From JAWLHU01 sp041690255 (lineage in GTDB: Bacteria; Bacillota; Sulfobacillia; Symbiobacteriales; Symbiobacteriaceae): a stretch of DNA of 64,000 bases. The translations under genes were made by a program, and so were the position numbers. Below the pieces are notes generated by a model, which ran no database searches, had not been told where the DNA came from, and saw only the letters and a program-made list of their open reading frames with translations. Shown piece by piece: positions 7,908 through 17,369 of the stretch. The stretch spans positions 26,641 through 90,640 of the forward strand of contig JAWLHU010000020.1 of NCBI GenBank assembly GCA_041690255.1, in the 5' to 3' direction. Positions within the stretch are counted from its first letter, which is position 1. Each line of letters begins with the position of its first letter.

Positions 7908-10900
7908 GTGTTCGGCGCGGATCAAGTACTCACTGCCAAACTGCTTCCCCCCCGCCCCCGCCGTCACACCTTGGTCCGGCCCCGATTGCAGGGCCGGCTC
8001 CTGGAGGCGCTGGAGGTCCCTCTGACGATCGTGCACGCCGGGCCCGGTTACGGCAAGACCACTGCCATTACCTCGTTCCTCTCGGAACAGTCAGCGCAGG
8101 TGGTCTGGTACGGGATCTCGGAGGATGATGCCGACCCGCTGCCCTTCCTTCTTCACTTGATCTATGGGTTGCGCATGGTCAATCCACACCTGGGCGAGAA
8201 GGCGCTGACCATCCTCCAGGAGGGCGAGGGGCCGAACCGCCCCTGGCTCCTGGCTGTCTCCGCCTTCCTCAACGACATGGTCTTCTCCAGCCAGCAGGAG
8301 ACGCTGATCGTGCTGGATGATTTCCACCTGGTCGACGAGGTCTCCGCGGTCCGGTCGATCGTGGAGCATCTCATTGACCACCTTCCGCCTAACGCTCACC
8401 TGTTGATCGCATCCCGGCGACGCCCCCCGCTCAGTGCGCTGCCCAAGTGGCGGGCCCGGGCCGAGGTCCTTGAGGTGGGCGAGAGCGACCTGGCCTTCAC
8501 CCCGGATGAGGTGGGGCTGCTTTTTCGCGCCCAGTATGGCCTTGATCTGACCGATCCGGAGTGCGGCACCCTGGCGAAGCGGACCGAGGGCTGGATCATT
8601 GCCCTGCAGCTGGTCTGGCAGTCCCTGCGGAAGGGATCGAATCTGGCCGATGTCTGGGGGCAGCGCCCCGACTCGCTTGAGGCGCTCTTCGCCTACCTGG
8701 CGCAGGAGGTGCTGGAACGGCAGAAGCCCTTCGTCCGCCGGTTCCTGCTGACCACCGCCGTCCTGGAGCGGCTATGTCCGCCCACCTGCGACGCCCTCAT
8801 GGGTGAGCCGGGCAGCGAGAAGGTGCTGGCAGGGCTGGAGGAGAACGGCCTCTTCGTGCAGCAGGGGCCGGGGAACGCCTACCGGTATCATCAGCTCTTT
8901 CACCAGTTCCTGCGGGGTCAGGCCCAACAGGATTCGGAGACATGGCGCGCCAACCACCTGGTGGCGGCCCGCTACTTCCAGGATACGGGGGAGGCAGACT
9001 CTGCCGCCTACCACTTCCTCGCCGGCGAGGAGTACGAAAATGCGGCGCAGGCGATCTGCGTGGCGGCGCCAAGCCTGCTGGATGCCGGGCGGGTCGACGC
9101 CTTGCTGGGCTTGCTGGAGGACCTCCCATCGGCCACCTATGCGCGCTATCCGGAGTTGATGCTCCGCTGGGGCGATGGGCTCCGCCTCACAAGCCGCTTC
9201 GACGAAGCGCTCACCAGCTACCGGCGGGCGGCCGATCTCTACCGCTCCCATGGCGATGACCGGGGCCTCTGTCTGGCCTTGCAGGCCCAGGGGCGGGTCT
9301 ACCTGGACACGATCCAGCCAGGCGAGGCCGAAGGGCTGCTGCAGGAGGCGCTGGCACTCTCCCATGTGCTGACCGAGTCCGAGCAGGCCCAGTTGCTGGC
9401 GCTTATGGCCGAGAACGAGACCAACCGAGGGCGCCCGGAGGATGCCGCTCACTTCGCACGACTTGCGGCGGAGCAGGCGCCGGTGCGTGAAGACCTCGAG
9501 ATTCGGGCGCTCCTGCGGACCGGGCGTGTCGTCGCGGCCCTGGGCTCCCTGGAGCGGCTGGAGCGGCAGGGCAGGGTCCACGCTGCCCGGAGCCACCGTG
9601 AGGTGCCGCTGCTGATCTCCCTGCTGACCTCCCTGACCGGGGACCAGGAGCGGGCGCAGGCTTCGGCGGAGGAAGGGATCCGGCTCGGGCGGGAGAAGCG
9701 CTCCCCCTTCGTCGAGGGGGTGGGTCTGATCCGGCTGGGCCACGCCCTGCAGCTCAATCCGTTGATCCCCCTGGAAGAGGTGGCCGAGCGCTACCGCGAG
9801 GCGATCGCCCTCATGGACCGGCTGAAGGTGGTCCGGGGCAAGGCCGAGCCGCTGACCGGGCTCGCTCTGCTCTATGGCCATTCCGCCGGTGACTGGGCCC
9901 AGGCCGAGAAGTATGGGCGGGAGGGGGCCGAGATCGCTCACGCCAGCCGTGACCTCTGGTTCTATGGCTTTGGCCTCCTTGCCCTGGGGAGCGGCGCCCT
10001 GCAGAACGGCCAGACCGACGCGGCAGCCCGGTACCTGAACGAGGCCGCTGAGGTCTTCGCCGAGGCCGGCGACGCCAATGGCCTGACGCTCACCCGGATC
10101 TGGCAGTCGCTTCAGGCCTTCCGCCAGGCTGACTGGACCGCCTTTGACCAGTTCATGGGACAGGCGCTGTCAAGCGCCCAGACCAACCAGTACGGCTTTC
10201 TCTTCACCCGCCGCACCCTGTATGGCCTGCGGGACAATCAGGCGCTGATCCCGCTGTTGAGCGAAGCCCAGAAGCGCGGCGTGCGGGCCGAGTATGCTGC
10301 CTGGCTCCTCTCCGAGATGGGCATTTCGCACCCGGAGAACCACCCTGGCTTCACGCTCCGTATTCGAACCCTCGGCGCCTTTGCCGTCTGGCGTGGACAC
10401 CAGGAGGTCACAGCCAAAGAGTGGCAGCGTGAGAAGGCGAAGCAGCTTTTCCAGGTCTTCGTCACCTATCGGAAGCGGCTGCTGCAGAAGGAGCAGATCA
10501 TTGACCTGCTCTGGCCCGGTGCGGACTCAGCTACCGCTTTCCGGGACTTCAAGGTGGCGCTGAACGCCCTCTGGGGAGCTCTCGAACCGACGCGTGCAGC
10601 CCGTGCCGCCTCCTTCTATGTCCTGCGACAGGGGAGTTCCTACGGACTCAACCTGGCCTCGGGCTACTGGCTCGACGCCGACGAGTTCGAGTCCCTGGTC
10701 AGCCGCGGGCTCGCCCTGGCTGGGAAGGGGCAGCCCGAGGCCGCCACCGGAGCCCTCCGCCGGGCGCTCGACCTCTACCAGGGCGACTTCCTGGAAGATG
10801 CGCCTTACGAGGACTGGGCGACAGAGGAGCGGGAGCGGCTTCAGGTCCTCTACTTGAGGGCCGCGGAGACCCTGGCGCAGCAGGCGGTGCGCGAGGGAGA

Positions 10901-11138
10901 CTACGAGAGCGCTATCCTGCTGTGTGACCGGATTCTGGCCCGGGACCACTGCTGGGAGGAGGCCTTCCGGTTGCTCATGTTCAGCTACTACCGGCTTGGC
11001 AACCGCTCCATGGCCCTGCGCACCTACGACAAGTGCGTGCAGAACCTGGAGGCAGAGCTTGGGATCAAGCCGATGCCCGCCACACTGCAGCTCTACGAAC
11101 GGATTCGGAGCAGTGTCGAACTCCCCCTGCCCCGCTAG
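7908..11138 (+). CDS. MalT-type ATPase regulator with C-terminal SARP/BTAD domain
   Basis: A giant transcription regulator (about 1,076 residues). An N-terminal STAND/MalT-like NTPase has Walker A GPGYGKTT (about 45-52) and Walker B TLIVLDDFH (about 128-136). A long helical TPR region (about 380-800) follows. The C-terminus is an OmpR-like winged helix plus bacterial transcriptional activation domain (about 815-1070; LRIRTLGAFAVWRG...QREKAKQLF...). MalT proteins usually end in a LuxR HTH; here a SARP module replaces it. GTG 7908 is preferred (AGGGAG 8 nt upstream); GTG 7899 is possible. Direct repeats of SARP type lie just downstream at 11142, so it may control the next gene. Confidence 0.88.
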   Translation: MFGADQVLTAKLLPPRPRRHTLVRPRLQGRLLEALEVPLTIVHAGPGYGKTTAITSFLSEQSAQVVWYGISEDDADPLPFLLHLIYGLRMVNPHLGEKALTILQEGEGPNRPWLLAVSAFLNDMVFSSQQETLIVLDDFHLVDEVSAVRSIVEHLIDHLPPNAHLLIASRRRPPLSALPKWRARAEVLEVGESDLAFTPDEVGLLFRAQYGLDLTDPECGTLAKRTEGWIIALQLVWQSLRKGSNLADVWGQRPDSLEALFAYLAQEVLERQKPFVRRFLLTTAVLERLCPPTCDALMGEPGSEKVLAGLEENGLFVQQGPGNAYRYHQLFHQFLRGQAQQDSETWRANHLVAARYFQDTGEADSAAYHFLAGEEYENAAQAICVAAPSLLDAGRVDALLGLLEDLPSATYARYPELMLRWGDGLRLTSRFDEALTSYRRAADLYRSHGDDRGLCLALQAQGRVYLDTIQPGEAEGLLQEALALSHVLTESEQAQLLALMAENETNRGRPEDAAHFARLAAEQAPVREDLEIRALLRTGRVVAALGSLERLERQGRVHAARSHREVPLLISLLTSLTGDQERAQASAEEGIRLGREKRSPFVEGVGLIRLGHALQLNPLIPLEEVAERYREAIALMDRLKVVRGKAEPLTGLALLYGHSAGDWAQAEKYGREGAEIAHASRDLWFYGFGLLALGSGALQNGQTDAAARYLNEAAEVFAEAGDANGLTLTRIWQSLQAFRQADWTAFDQFMGQALSSAQTNQYGFLFTRRTLYGLRDNQALIPLLSEAQKRGVRAEYAAWLLSEMGISHPENHPGFTLRIRTLGAFAVWRGHQEVTAKEWQREKAKQLFQVFVTYRKRLLQKEQIIDLLWPGADSATAFRDFKVALNALWGALEPTRAARAASFYVLRQGSSYGLNLASGYWLDADEFESLVSRGLALAGKGQPEAATGALRRALDLYQGDFLEDAPYEDWATEERERLQVLYLRAAETLAQQAVREGDYESAILLCDRILARDHCWEEAFRLLMFSYYRLGNRSMALRTYDKCVQNLEAELGIKPMPATLQLYERIRSSVELPLPR

Positions 11139-11141
11139 CTC

Positions 11142-11175
11142 TGTAACTTGCCTGTGACTCGGGGTGTGGTAGGAT
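11142..11175 (+). promoter_or_regulatory. Candidate SARP-type operator and promoter before the hydrolase gene
   Basis: Heptamers TGTAACT (11142-11148) and TGTGACT (11153-11159) are exactly 11 bp apart; a weaker third, GTGTGGT, follows at 11164. A -10-like TAGGAT is at 11170-11175. Eleven-bp-spaced heptamers overlapping the -35 region are the known architecture of SARP binding sites. The same motif occurs at 14679 and 25562. Confidence 0.5.
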
Positions 11176-11213
11176 CATTCCGGGTATCTGCACGGATAAG
11201 GAGGAGTCGTTGA

Positions 11214-11987
11214 ATGCCTACCGTTACGCTTCCGAAGGGCCTTGAGATCTTCTACCGGGAGAGCGGCAGCGGCGACCGGACCCTGCTCCTGATTCACGGC
11301 AACGTGGCTTCATCGATCTGGTGGGAGAGGGTGATCGCCCTGCTGCCCGCCGGGGTGAAGGTTTACGCTCCCGATTTGCGAAACTGTGGTGACAGCGGCC
11401 ACACCGAGACCAATTGGAGCATCCACGACCTGGCCGACGATATCTTCCAGTTCGCCCAGGCGGTCGGAATGGGCCGCGCGACGGTGGTCGGCCACTCCCT
11501 GGGCGGTGCGGTCGCCCAGCAGTTGACGATCGAGCATCCCGAACTGGTGGAGCGGCTCCTGCTTCTGAACCCGGCGGAGCCCGCCGGCCTGCAGGTTCCG
11601 GAGGCCACCTACGCCCAGATCGAGGCGATCAAAAACACTCCCGCCGTCGTAAAGATGGCCCTTGGCGCCATGGCGCCCACCGCCCCGAAGGACGACTTCC
11701 TGGCCAAAATCCTCGAAGAGTCGGCCGCCAAGTCGACCAGTGGCTGGGCTCAGAACGGGCGGGCGCTGGCCAGTATGGACCTGGTGAGCGAGGTCGTCGG
11801 CATCAAGGTGCCGGTCCTGATCATCCGGGGCGCGCAGGACGCACTGATCACCGCGGAGATGATGGAGCGAGCCCAGCAGCAGATCCCCGGCGCCGTACTG
11901 GAGACCTGGGCCGAGGTCGGCCATTCGGCCTGCGTGGAGGATCCGGAGCGATTCACCCGGCGGCTGGTGGAGTTCATGGGCCCGTAA
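11214..11987 (+). CDS. Alpha/beta hydrolase
   Basis: A 257-residue alpha/beta-fold hydrolase: oxyanion-region LLIHGN (26-30), nucleophile elbow GHSLG (93-97, Ser95), acid in RGAQDALIT and base His in EVGHSACVEDP. The overall form resembles esterases, haloperoxidase-like proteins or MenH-type hydrolases; the substrate cannot be assigned. GGAGGA lies 8 nt before the ATG. It is directly downstream of the MalT/SARP regulator, with its own SARP-like promoter, and ends in a terminator. Confidence 0.85.
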   Translation: MPTVTLPKGLEIFYRESGSGDRTLLLIHGNVASSIWWERVIALLPAGVKVYAPDLRNCGDSGHTETNWSIHDLADDIFQFAQAVGMGRATVVGHSLGGAVAQQLTIEHPELVERLLLLNPAEPAGLQVPEATYAQIEAIKNTPAVVKMALGAMAPTAPKDDFLAKILEESAAKSTSGWAQNGRALASMDLVSEVVGIKVPVLIIRGAQDALITAEMMERAQQQIPGAVLETWAEVGHSACVEDPERFTRRLVEFMGP

Positions 11988-11997
11988 ATGGACAAGG

Positions 11998-12028
11998 CGC
12001 TCGGGTTTACAACCCGGGCGTCTTTCTT
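11998..12028 (+). terminator. Rho-independent terminator
   Basis: A 9-bp stem with one G-T pair (11998-12006 with 12012-12020, 5-nt loop) is followed by TCTTTCTT. It ends the hydrolase transcript. Confidence 0.75.
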
Positions 12029-12069
12029 GTATGCTCTCCAGACAGGGCTGTTGTGAAGGAGAGAGGTCT

Positions 12070-13788
12070 TTGAGCCAGGAAGCCTATCGGCTGTGGTCCA
12101 CCCATCCGTATTTTGATGCCGCCACGCATCAAGAGCTGGCTGCGATTGCGCAGGATCCCGCCGAGATCGCCGACCGGTTTGACCGGGTGCTGGAGTTCGG
12201 TACGGCAGGCTTGCGGGGGATCATAGGCGCCGGCACCAACCGGATCAACCGGTACATGGTCCGTCTCGCCACCCAGGGGCTGGCCGATTACATCTCGTCG
12301 TTCGGGCCGGACGCCAGGAATCGCGGCGTGGTGATCGCCCACGACCCGCGCCATTACTCCACCGAGTTCGCCCGGGAGGCAGCGCTGACGCTGAACGCCA
12401 ACGGGATCGTCTCCTACACCTGGGAGAGCCTCCGTCCAACCCCACTCCTCTCCTACGCCGTCCGGGAGTTGAGGACAATCGCCGGCGTGGTGATCACCGC
12501 CAGCCACAACCCGCCTCAGTACAACGGCTACAAGGTTTACTGGGAAGATGGCGGCCAGATGCCTCCCGATCGAGCAGGCGAGGTCCTGAAGCGAATCCGC
12601 GCAATCGATGACCTGACCCGTGTTCGCCCCATGGCGGAGGAGGAGGCCCGGACCCGAAACCTCTTCCGGATGGTGCCCGGCGCAGTTGATCGCGCCTACC
12701 TGGACCGGTTGGCCGGACTCCTCTCCACCCCCCGGAACCACCGGGAGGCGACCCGGGTGCTCTACACCCCGCTTCACGGTACTGGCAACCTGCCCGTCAG
12801 GCAGGCGCTGGCGGAGGCAGGCTTCCAGGTCAGCACGGTGGTGGAGCAGGAGCCGCCCGATCCCGACTTCGGCACAGTCGGTTATCCGAACCCGGAGGAG
12901 CCCGCGGTCTTTGCGGTGGCGATCCAGCAGACCGAGATCGATCAGCCGGACCTGGTCATGGCGACCGACCCCGACGCCGACCGTCTGGGGATCATGGCCC
13001 GGGACCGGAATGGCCGCTACCGGCTGCTCAATGGCAACCAGATCGGTGCGCTGCTAGTAGATTACATTCTGCAAGCCCGGACGGCGAACGGAACCCTGCC
13101 CCGCGACGGGGCGGTGCTGAAGTCGATCGCCTCCTCCAACTTGGTGGCACCCATCTGCCAGAAGTACGGTGTCGCCCTGATCGAGACCCACACAGGCTTC
13201 AAGTTCATTGGTGACAAGATCCGAGAGTTTGAGCAGACCGGGTCCCACACCTTCCTCTTCGGCTTTGAGGAGTCCTTCGGCTACCTCGGCGCCCCTTTTG
13301 TCCGCGACAAAGATGCCGTCATGGCCGCCCTCCTCGCCGCCGATGCAGCCGCCTTCCACAAGGCCCAGGGCCGCACCCTCTACGATGCCCTCCTCGCGAT
13401 CTGGTCTGAGCACGGCTGGTTCCTGGACGCCGTGCACAACGTCACGCTGCCGGGTCAGGCCGGGCAGGAGCGGATCCGCACCATGATGGACGGGCTGCGC
13501 CAGGAGCCCCCCACCGGGTTTGGCGGCCTTGCTGTCGCCTTCACGGACGACTACGCCACCGAACGAGGCTACGACCATTTGGCCGGTCGGTCCTACCCGC
13601 TCACGCTGGGCCCGGCGAACGTCCTGCACTATCGCTTTCGAGACGGCGGCTTTGTCATGGTCCGCCCATCCGGTACGGAGCCGAAGCTGAAGGTCTACTT
13701 CTCGGTGGTCGGCTCCTCGGAGGAGGAGGCAGCGGAGCGGTTGGAGGTCGTGCGCCACGATCTCCTCCTGCGAATGGGTCTCCTGTAG
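12070..13788 (+). CDS. pgcA: Phosphoglucomutase/phosphomannomutase (alpha-D-phosphohexomutase)
   Basis: Interconverts hexose 1- and 6-phosphates for envelope sugar supply. The 572-residue protein matches the PgcA-type length. Visible motifs are TASHNP with phosphoserine Ser145, the metal loop DPDADR (about 306-311), the sugar-binding GFEES, and the phosphate-binding RPSGTEPKLKVY near the C-terminus. The TTG at 12070 is chosen because AAGGAG lies 8 nt upstream; the open frame extends to 12031, but that part overlaps the preceding terminator. Whether glucose or mannose phosphate is preferred cannot be read from sequence. Confidence 0.9.
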   Translation: MSQEAYRLWSTHPYFDAATHQELAAIAQDPAEIADRFDRVLEFGTAGLRGIIGAGTNRINRYMVRLATQGLADYISSFGPDARNRGVVIAHDPRHYSTEFAREAALTLNANGIVSYTWESLRPTPLLSYAVRELRTIAGVVITASHNPPQYNGYKVYWEDGGQMPPDRAGEVLKRIRAIDDLTRVRPMAEEEARTRNLFRMVPGAVDRAYLDRLAGLLSTPRNHREATRVLYTPLHGTGNLPVRQALAEAGFQVSTVVEQEPPDPDFGTVGYPNPEEPAVFAVAIQQTEIDQPDLVMATDPDADRLGIMARDRNGRYRLLNGNQIGALLVDYILQARTANGTLPRDGAVLKSIASSNLVAPICQKYGVALIETHTGFKFIGDKIREFEQTGSHTFLFGFEESFGYLGAPFVRDKDAVMAALLAADAAAFHKAQGRTLYDALLAIWSEHGWFLDAVHNVTLPGQAGQERIRTMMDGLRQEPPTGFGGLAVAFTDDYATERGYDHLAGRSYPLTLGPANVLHYRFRDGGFVMVRPSGTEPKLKVYFSVVGSSEEEAAERLEVVRHDLLLRMGLL

Positions 13789-13864
13789 GTCTATACGGGT
13801 CGCACCCACATACGATAGAGAGGGTCAGCCGTGCTGGTACCACGGCTGACCTGATCAGGAGCTC

Positions 13865-14110
13865 TCACTGTCCGGCTGGGCGGGGGGGCTCTTTTGCTGT
13901 CTCGGGAACGGCGACAGCCGGCGGCAGGTTCAGGTACTGGATCACCTGGGGGGCCTGCGTGGTCGGGCAGGCCGCAGCGGTCACGGCGGGCTCCGCCTCC
14001 GGCAACTTCGCCCTGGCCGTCCAGAGGTTGAGTACCGCCGTAGAGACGTTGAAGATCGCTGTTGCCAGCACAATCGCGCTGATCAACGCTGAGGGCCTCT
14101 CCTTCCTCAT
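13865..14110 (-). CDS. Small single-pass membrane protein, unknown
   Basis: 81 residues from an ATG at 14110 with GGAGGTG 8 nt upstream. A short basic start (MRKERPS) is followed by one hydrophobic helix (about 8-30), then a Pro/Ala/Glu-rich tail. The longer reading from 14203 has no ribosome site. Convergent with the phosphomutase gene. No family recognised. Confidence 0.6.
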   Translation of the reverse strand: MRKERPSALISAIVLATAIFNVSTAVLNLWTARAKLPEAEPAVTAAACPTTQAPQVIQYLNLPPAVAVPETAKEPPRPAGQ

Positions 14111-14330
14111 GAGACCGATCACCTCCACGAAGAATCGAAACGTCACGAGGTTATGTATAGAACGCTGCATCTCGGTCAAGGATGGGGATGGTTGCGGTAC
14201 CATCCTCTGAGTCTAAGCTATGACGGGGGCTGAACAGATAGACCAAGAATACAGAACTTTCCCCGTGCGGTGGTACCGGATGAAAAAACTGGGTCGAGCG
14301 CGACCCGCTCGATCAGGGTGGTGCAGGTTC

Positions 14331-14537
14331 ATGCGATTGGTTCGACTGAACGAAGCGGCTCGGATGCTTGGGGTGGATGGGGATACCCTCCGTCGGAGAG
14401 CGAAGGGGCAGGACTACTTGGAGATCTACGGCTACCGGCTGAGTGTCTACCGGATGGACGCAAAGGCGAACGCAGAGCGCCGGTTCGACGCCGATGAGAT
14501 CCGGGCGCTCCTCTCCCGGATGGCGAGGTCCCGATGA
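14331..14537 (+). CDS. Small excisionase/MerR-like HTH protein
   Basis: About 68 residues; LVRLNEAARMLGVDGDTLRRRAK is a clear helix-turn-helix of the MerR/excisionase type, followed by YRMDAKANAERRFDADEIRALL, a pattern common in such DNA-binding proteins. The start is uncertain: ATG 14331 (GGGTGG upstream) gives a domain-sized product, while ATG 14281 or 14220 would add basic N-terminal residues. It ends in a terminator. Regulatory target unknown. Confidence 0.6.
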   Translation: MRLVRLNEAARMLGVDGDTLRRRAKGQDYLEIYGYRLSVYRMDAKANAERRFDADEIRALLSRMARSR

Positions 14538-14555
14538 TACCATAGACGACTGAGA

Positions 14556-14582
14556 GCCACGGCGTTTGCCGTGGCTTGTATC
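14556..14582 (+). terminator. Rho-independent terminator
   Basis: A perfect 8-bp stem (14556-14563 with 14568-14575) with a GTTT loop, then TTGTATCTTGT. Confidence 0.75.
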
Positions 14583-14678
14583 TTGTCGGGTGTACTCCTT
14601 ATCGCGGGTAGTGCGAATGACCTATCGTTCGGTTGATCTGCTGGACCAAAGCGTCAACTTTGGCCGCACCCCCCCGCT

Positions 14679-14720
14679 GGTAACCCGGTTGTAACTCCGG
14701 TGCAACCGAAAACGTATAGC
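14679..14720 (+). promoter_or_regulatory. SARP-type triple direct repeat and promoter before the KAS III-like gene
   Basis: Three heptamers GGTAACC (14679), TGTAACT (14690) and TGCAACC (14701) are spaced exactly 11 bp apart. A -10-like TATAGC follows at 14715, 7 nt after the last repeat. The architecture and sequence match the site at 25562. Otherwise 14583-14817 holds no gene. Confidence 0.6.
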
Positions 14721-14817
14721 ATCAATCATGCAGGACGCGCTCCAAGCCGATAACGAAACCCATGGGTATCGGTGGGAAGAACCAATAACCGCTCCGCTAC
14801 TAAGAGAGGTGCTTGGA

Positions 14818-15843
14818 ATGTCGCAGAATCGCCCTTATGTGGGTGTGGTCAGCACCGGTATCTACATTCCCGAAGGCCGTCATACAGCGGCTTACATCGC
14901 CCAGGAGTCCGGTGTTCCTCAGGACGTGATCGAGAAGAAGATGGGCTTCACCCAGAAGCCGATCGCTGGTCCGGAGGATGGGACCGCCGCCATGGGCATT
15001 AAGGCGGCCCGGCAGGCCATTGAACGGGCTGGGATCGACCCACAGGAGATCGACCTGGTCATTTATATCGGTGAAGAGTACAAGGAGTTCCAACTCTGGA
15101 CGGCCGGCATTAAGACGGCCTACGCGCTGGGGGCTACCAATGCCTGGGCCTTTGACACTCAGCTTCGCTGCGGCACTTGGGCCCTCGGCATGAAGTTGGC
15201 CGAGGCACTGGCGGTCAGCGACGACAAGATCAACACCATCCTGATCGCCGGTGGCTACCGCAACGGCGACTTCATTGACTACAAGAACCCCCGCGTCTCC
15301 TTTATGTACGACCTGGGCGCCGCCGGCGCTGCCATGATTGTCAAGAAGAACTACGGTCGCAACCGGGTGGTCGGCTCCTCCTTCATCACCGACGGCTCCC
15401 TCTCCGAGGTGGTCGGTGTGCGGGGTGGTGGTACCACCGCCGGCCTGCGCAACTTTGATCCCAGCCTCTACTACCTCGACGTGCTGGATCGGGAGACCAT
15501 GAACCAGCGCCTGGGCGAGGTCTCGCTGCCGAACTTTATCAAGGTGATCGCCGACGTCTGCGCCATGGCGGGCAAGCAGACCAGCGAGATCGACTACCTG
15601 GCCATGCTGCACTTCAAGCGCTCGGCGCACATCGACCTGTTGGGACGGCTCGGCGTGCCGGTAGAGCGCTCCATCTACCTGGAAGAGTACGGCCACATGG
15701 GCCAGATGGACCAGATCATCTCGATCCACCTCGCCCTGGAGGCGGGCATGATCAAGGACGGCGGCCTCGTCGTCGGTGCCAGCGCCGGTGTGGGCTGGGC
15801 CTGGGGCGCTACCGCAATCGAATGGGGCCCGGTTAAGGGCTAA
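14818..15843 (+). CDS. 3-oxoacyl-ACP synthase III-like (KAS III/thiolase fold) enzyme
   Basis: Condensing-enzyme fold of 341 residues. Candidate nucleophile Cys118 lies in QLRCGTWAL; LHFKRSAH offers the usual His. Where FabH has an Asn in GNTSAAS, this protein has YGHMGQMDQ, so the Cys-His-Asn triad looks altered to Cys-His-His and the donor or acceptor may not be the fatty-acid initiation pair. ATG 14818 has GAGAGGTG 7 nt upstream; the frame is open to 14728, but that part carries the promoter. The neighbouring CoA-transferase gene suggests acyl-CoA metabolism rather than type II fatty acid synthesis. Confidence 0.8.
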   Translation: MSQNRPYVGVVSTGIYIPEGRHTAAYIAQESGVPQDVIEKKMGFTQKPIAGPEDGTAAMGIKAARQAIERAGIDPQEIDLVIYIGEEYKEFQLWTAGIKTAYALGATNAWAFDTQLRCGTWALGMKLAEALAVSDDKINTILIAGGYRNGDFIDYKNPRVSFMYDLGAAGAAMIVKKNYGRNRVVGSSFITDGSLSEVVGVRGGGTTAGLRNFDPSLYYLDVLDRETMNQRLGEVSLPNFIKVIADVCAMAGKQTSEIDYLAMLHFKRSAHIDLLGRLGVPVERSIYLEEYGHMGQMDQIISIHLALEAGMIKDGGLVVGASAGVGWAWGATAIEWGPVKG

Positions 15844-15936
15844 CCACTGAGGACCCTGTACCGCCTGACCTCGGCCCATCTTGGCCCGCGGCCGGGTTGG
15901 CGCGTCCCTCTTACCGAAATTCAGGAGGCGCACCGC

Positions 15937-17268
15937 ATGCTTACAGATCGGTTTCGCCGTATGTACCAGGACAAGTTGATTTCGATGACCGAAGCGGTGG
16001 GCAAGATCAAGTCCCACGACCGGATCGGCTTTGGTATGGTGGCTGCGGAGCCCATGGGCTTCCTGAGCCATCTGCACGTAATCGGGGATCGGGTGGAGGA
16101 TGTCTCTCTCTTTGGCGCCCTGATGGTGGGCAACTACGAGTGGATCAAGCCGGAGTATGAGGGCAAGTTCCTGCAGGAGTCCTGGTTCTACGGTGGGCCG
16201 GCACGGCTGGCGCACAAGACCCACAACGGTGCCACGGTGGTCCCGAACAACCTGCACCGGGCGGGAAAGGACCGCTTTGAGACCGCACCGCTGAACGTAC
16301 TTGTCACCACCGTCTCCCCCATGGATCAGCACGGCTACTTCTCCCTGTCGCTCTCCGCCTGCTTCGAGCGCTGGGTCCTCGAGTCGGCCGACCTCGTGAT
16401 CGTCGAGGTGAACGAGAACACCCCCAGGACCTTCGGTGACACTCTCATCCACATCTCCCAGGTGGACTGGGTGGTGGAGAACAACAAACCGGTCTTCGAG
16501 CTGGGCAACATCGCCCCGGGCCCGGAGGAGGAGGCGATTGCCGGCTATGTCGCAGACATGGTCGAGGATGGCGCCACCATTCAGTTGGGCATCGGCGGCA
16601 TTCCGAATGCGGTCGCCGGCTTCCTGAAGCACAAGCGGGACCTGGGTGTCCACACCGAGATGATCGTCGACGCCATGTGCGACCTGTACGAGGCGGGTGT
16701 GATCACGAACAGCCGTAAGACGATCGACCGTTACAAGACGGTCGGCTGCTTCGCCGCCGGCTCCCGGAAGCTCTATGACTGGGTGCACGACAACCCGTCG
16801 GTTGAGATCCGCGACGGCAACTATACCAACGATCCCTATGTCATGGCCAAGAACTACAAGATGACCTCGATCAACACGGCGATCTCGGTTGATCTCACCG
16901 GCCAGGTCTGCTCGGAGTCGCTGGGACCGGTCCAGTACTCGGGCACGGGCGGTCAGCGGGACACCCACGTCGGCGCCTGGATGTCGCCCGGTGGTAAGGG
17001 GATCATCTGCCTGCGCTCCACGGCGAAGAACGGCACGATCTCCACCATCACTCCCTTCCTGCCGCAGGGCTCGGTGGTCACCATGACCCGCAACGACCTG
17101 GACTACGTCGTCACGGAATACGGTGTTGCACACCTGCGCGGTTTGTCGGTCCACGACCGTGCGGCACAGTTGATCAACATCGCGCACCCGAACTTCCGGG
17201 AGCAGCTGACCGAAGAGGCGATCAAGTACGGCTGGCTGCCCCGTAAGACCTTCGCGGTCTCCCGCTGA
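15937..17268 (+). CDS. Acetyl-CoA hydrolase/4-hydroxybutyrate CoA-transferase family protein
   Basis: 443 residues, the usual length for the family. It contains GIGGIPNAV (CoA-binding glycine loop), the catalytic Glu in QVCSESLG, and GTGGQRD. These enzymes move CoA between acetyl-CoA (or another donor) and a carboxylate such as butyrate or 4-hydroxybutyrate via a glutamyl-CoA intermediate. AGGAGGCG lies 8 nt before the ATG. It is 93 nt downstream of the KAS III-like gene and probably cotranscribed from the SARP-type promoter. Confidence 0.88.
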   Translation: MLTDRFRRMYQDKLISMTEAVGKIKSHDRIGFGMVAAEPMGFLSHLHVIGDRVEDVSLFGALMVGNYEWIKPEYEGKFLQESWFYGGPARLAHKTHNGATVVPNNLHRAGKDRFETAPLNVLVTTVSPMDQHGYFSLSLSACFERWVLESADLVIVEVNENTPRTFGDTLIHISQVDWVVENNKPVFELGNIAPGPEEEAIAGYVADMVEDGATIQLGIGGIPNAVAGFLKHKRDLGVHTEMIVDAMCDLYEAGVITNSRKTIDRYKTVGCFAAGSRKLYDWVHDNPSVEIRDGNYTNDPYVMAKNYKMTSINTAISVDLTGQVCSESLGPVQYSGTGGQRDTHVGAWMSPGGKGIICLRSTAKNGTISTITPFLPQGSVVTMTRNDLDYVVTEYGVAHLRGLSVHDRAAQLINIAHPNFREQLTEEAIKYGWLPRKTFAVSR

Positions 17269-17369
17269 ACTTCAGGAGGCCCGGCTGCCAGCAGCAGAAC
17301 ATGGACATGGCCCGGGCGCTCATGGCTCGGCAACTAGACACATTTCGGAAGATTAGGTGTTAGCAGGGT

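Noticed and set aside
14800..17187. 795-codon minus-strand open frame
   Set aside because: Antisense shadow of the KAS III-like and CoA-transferase genes.
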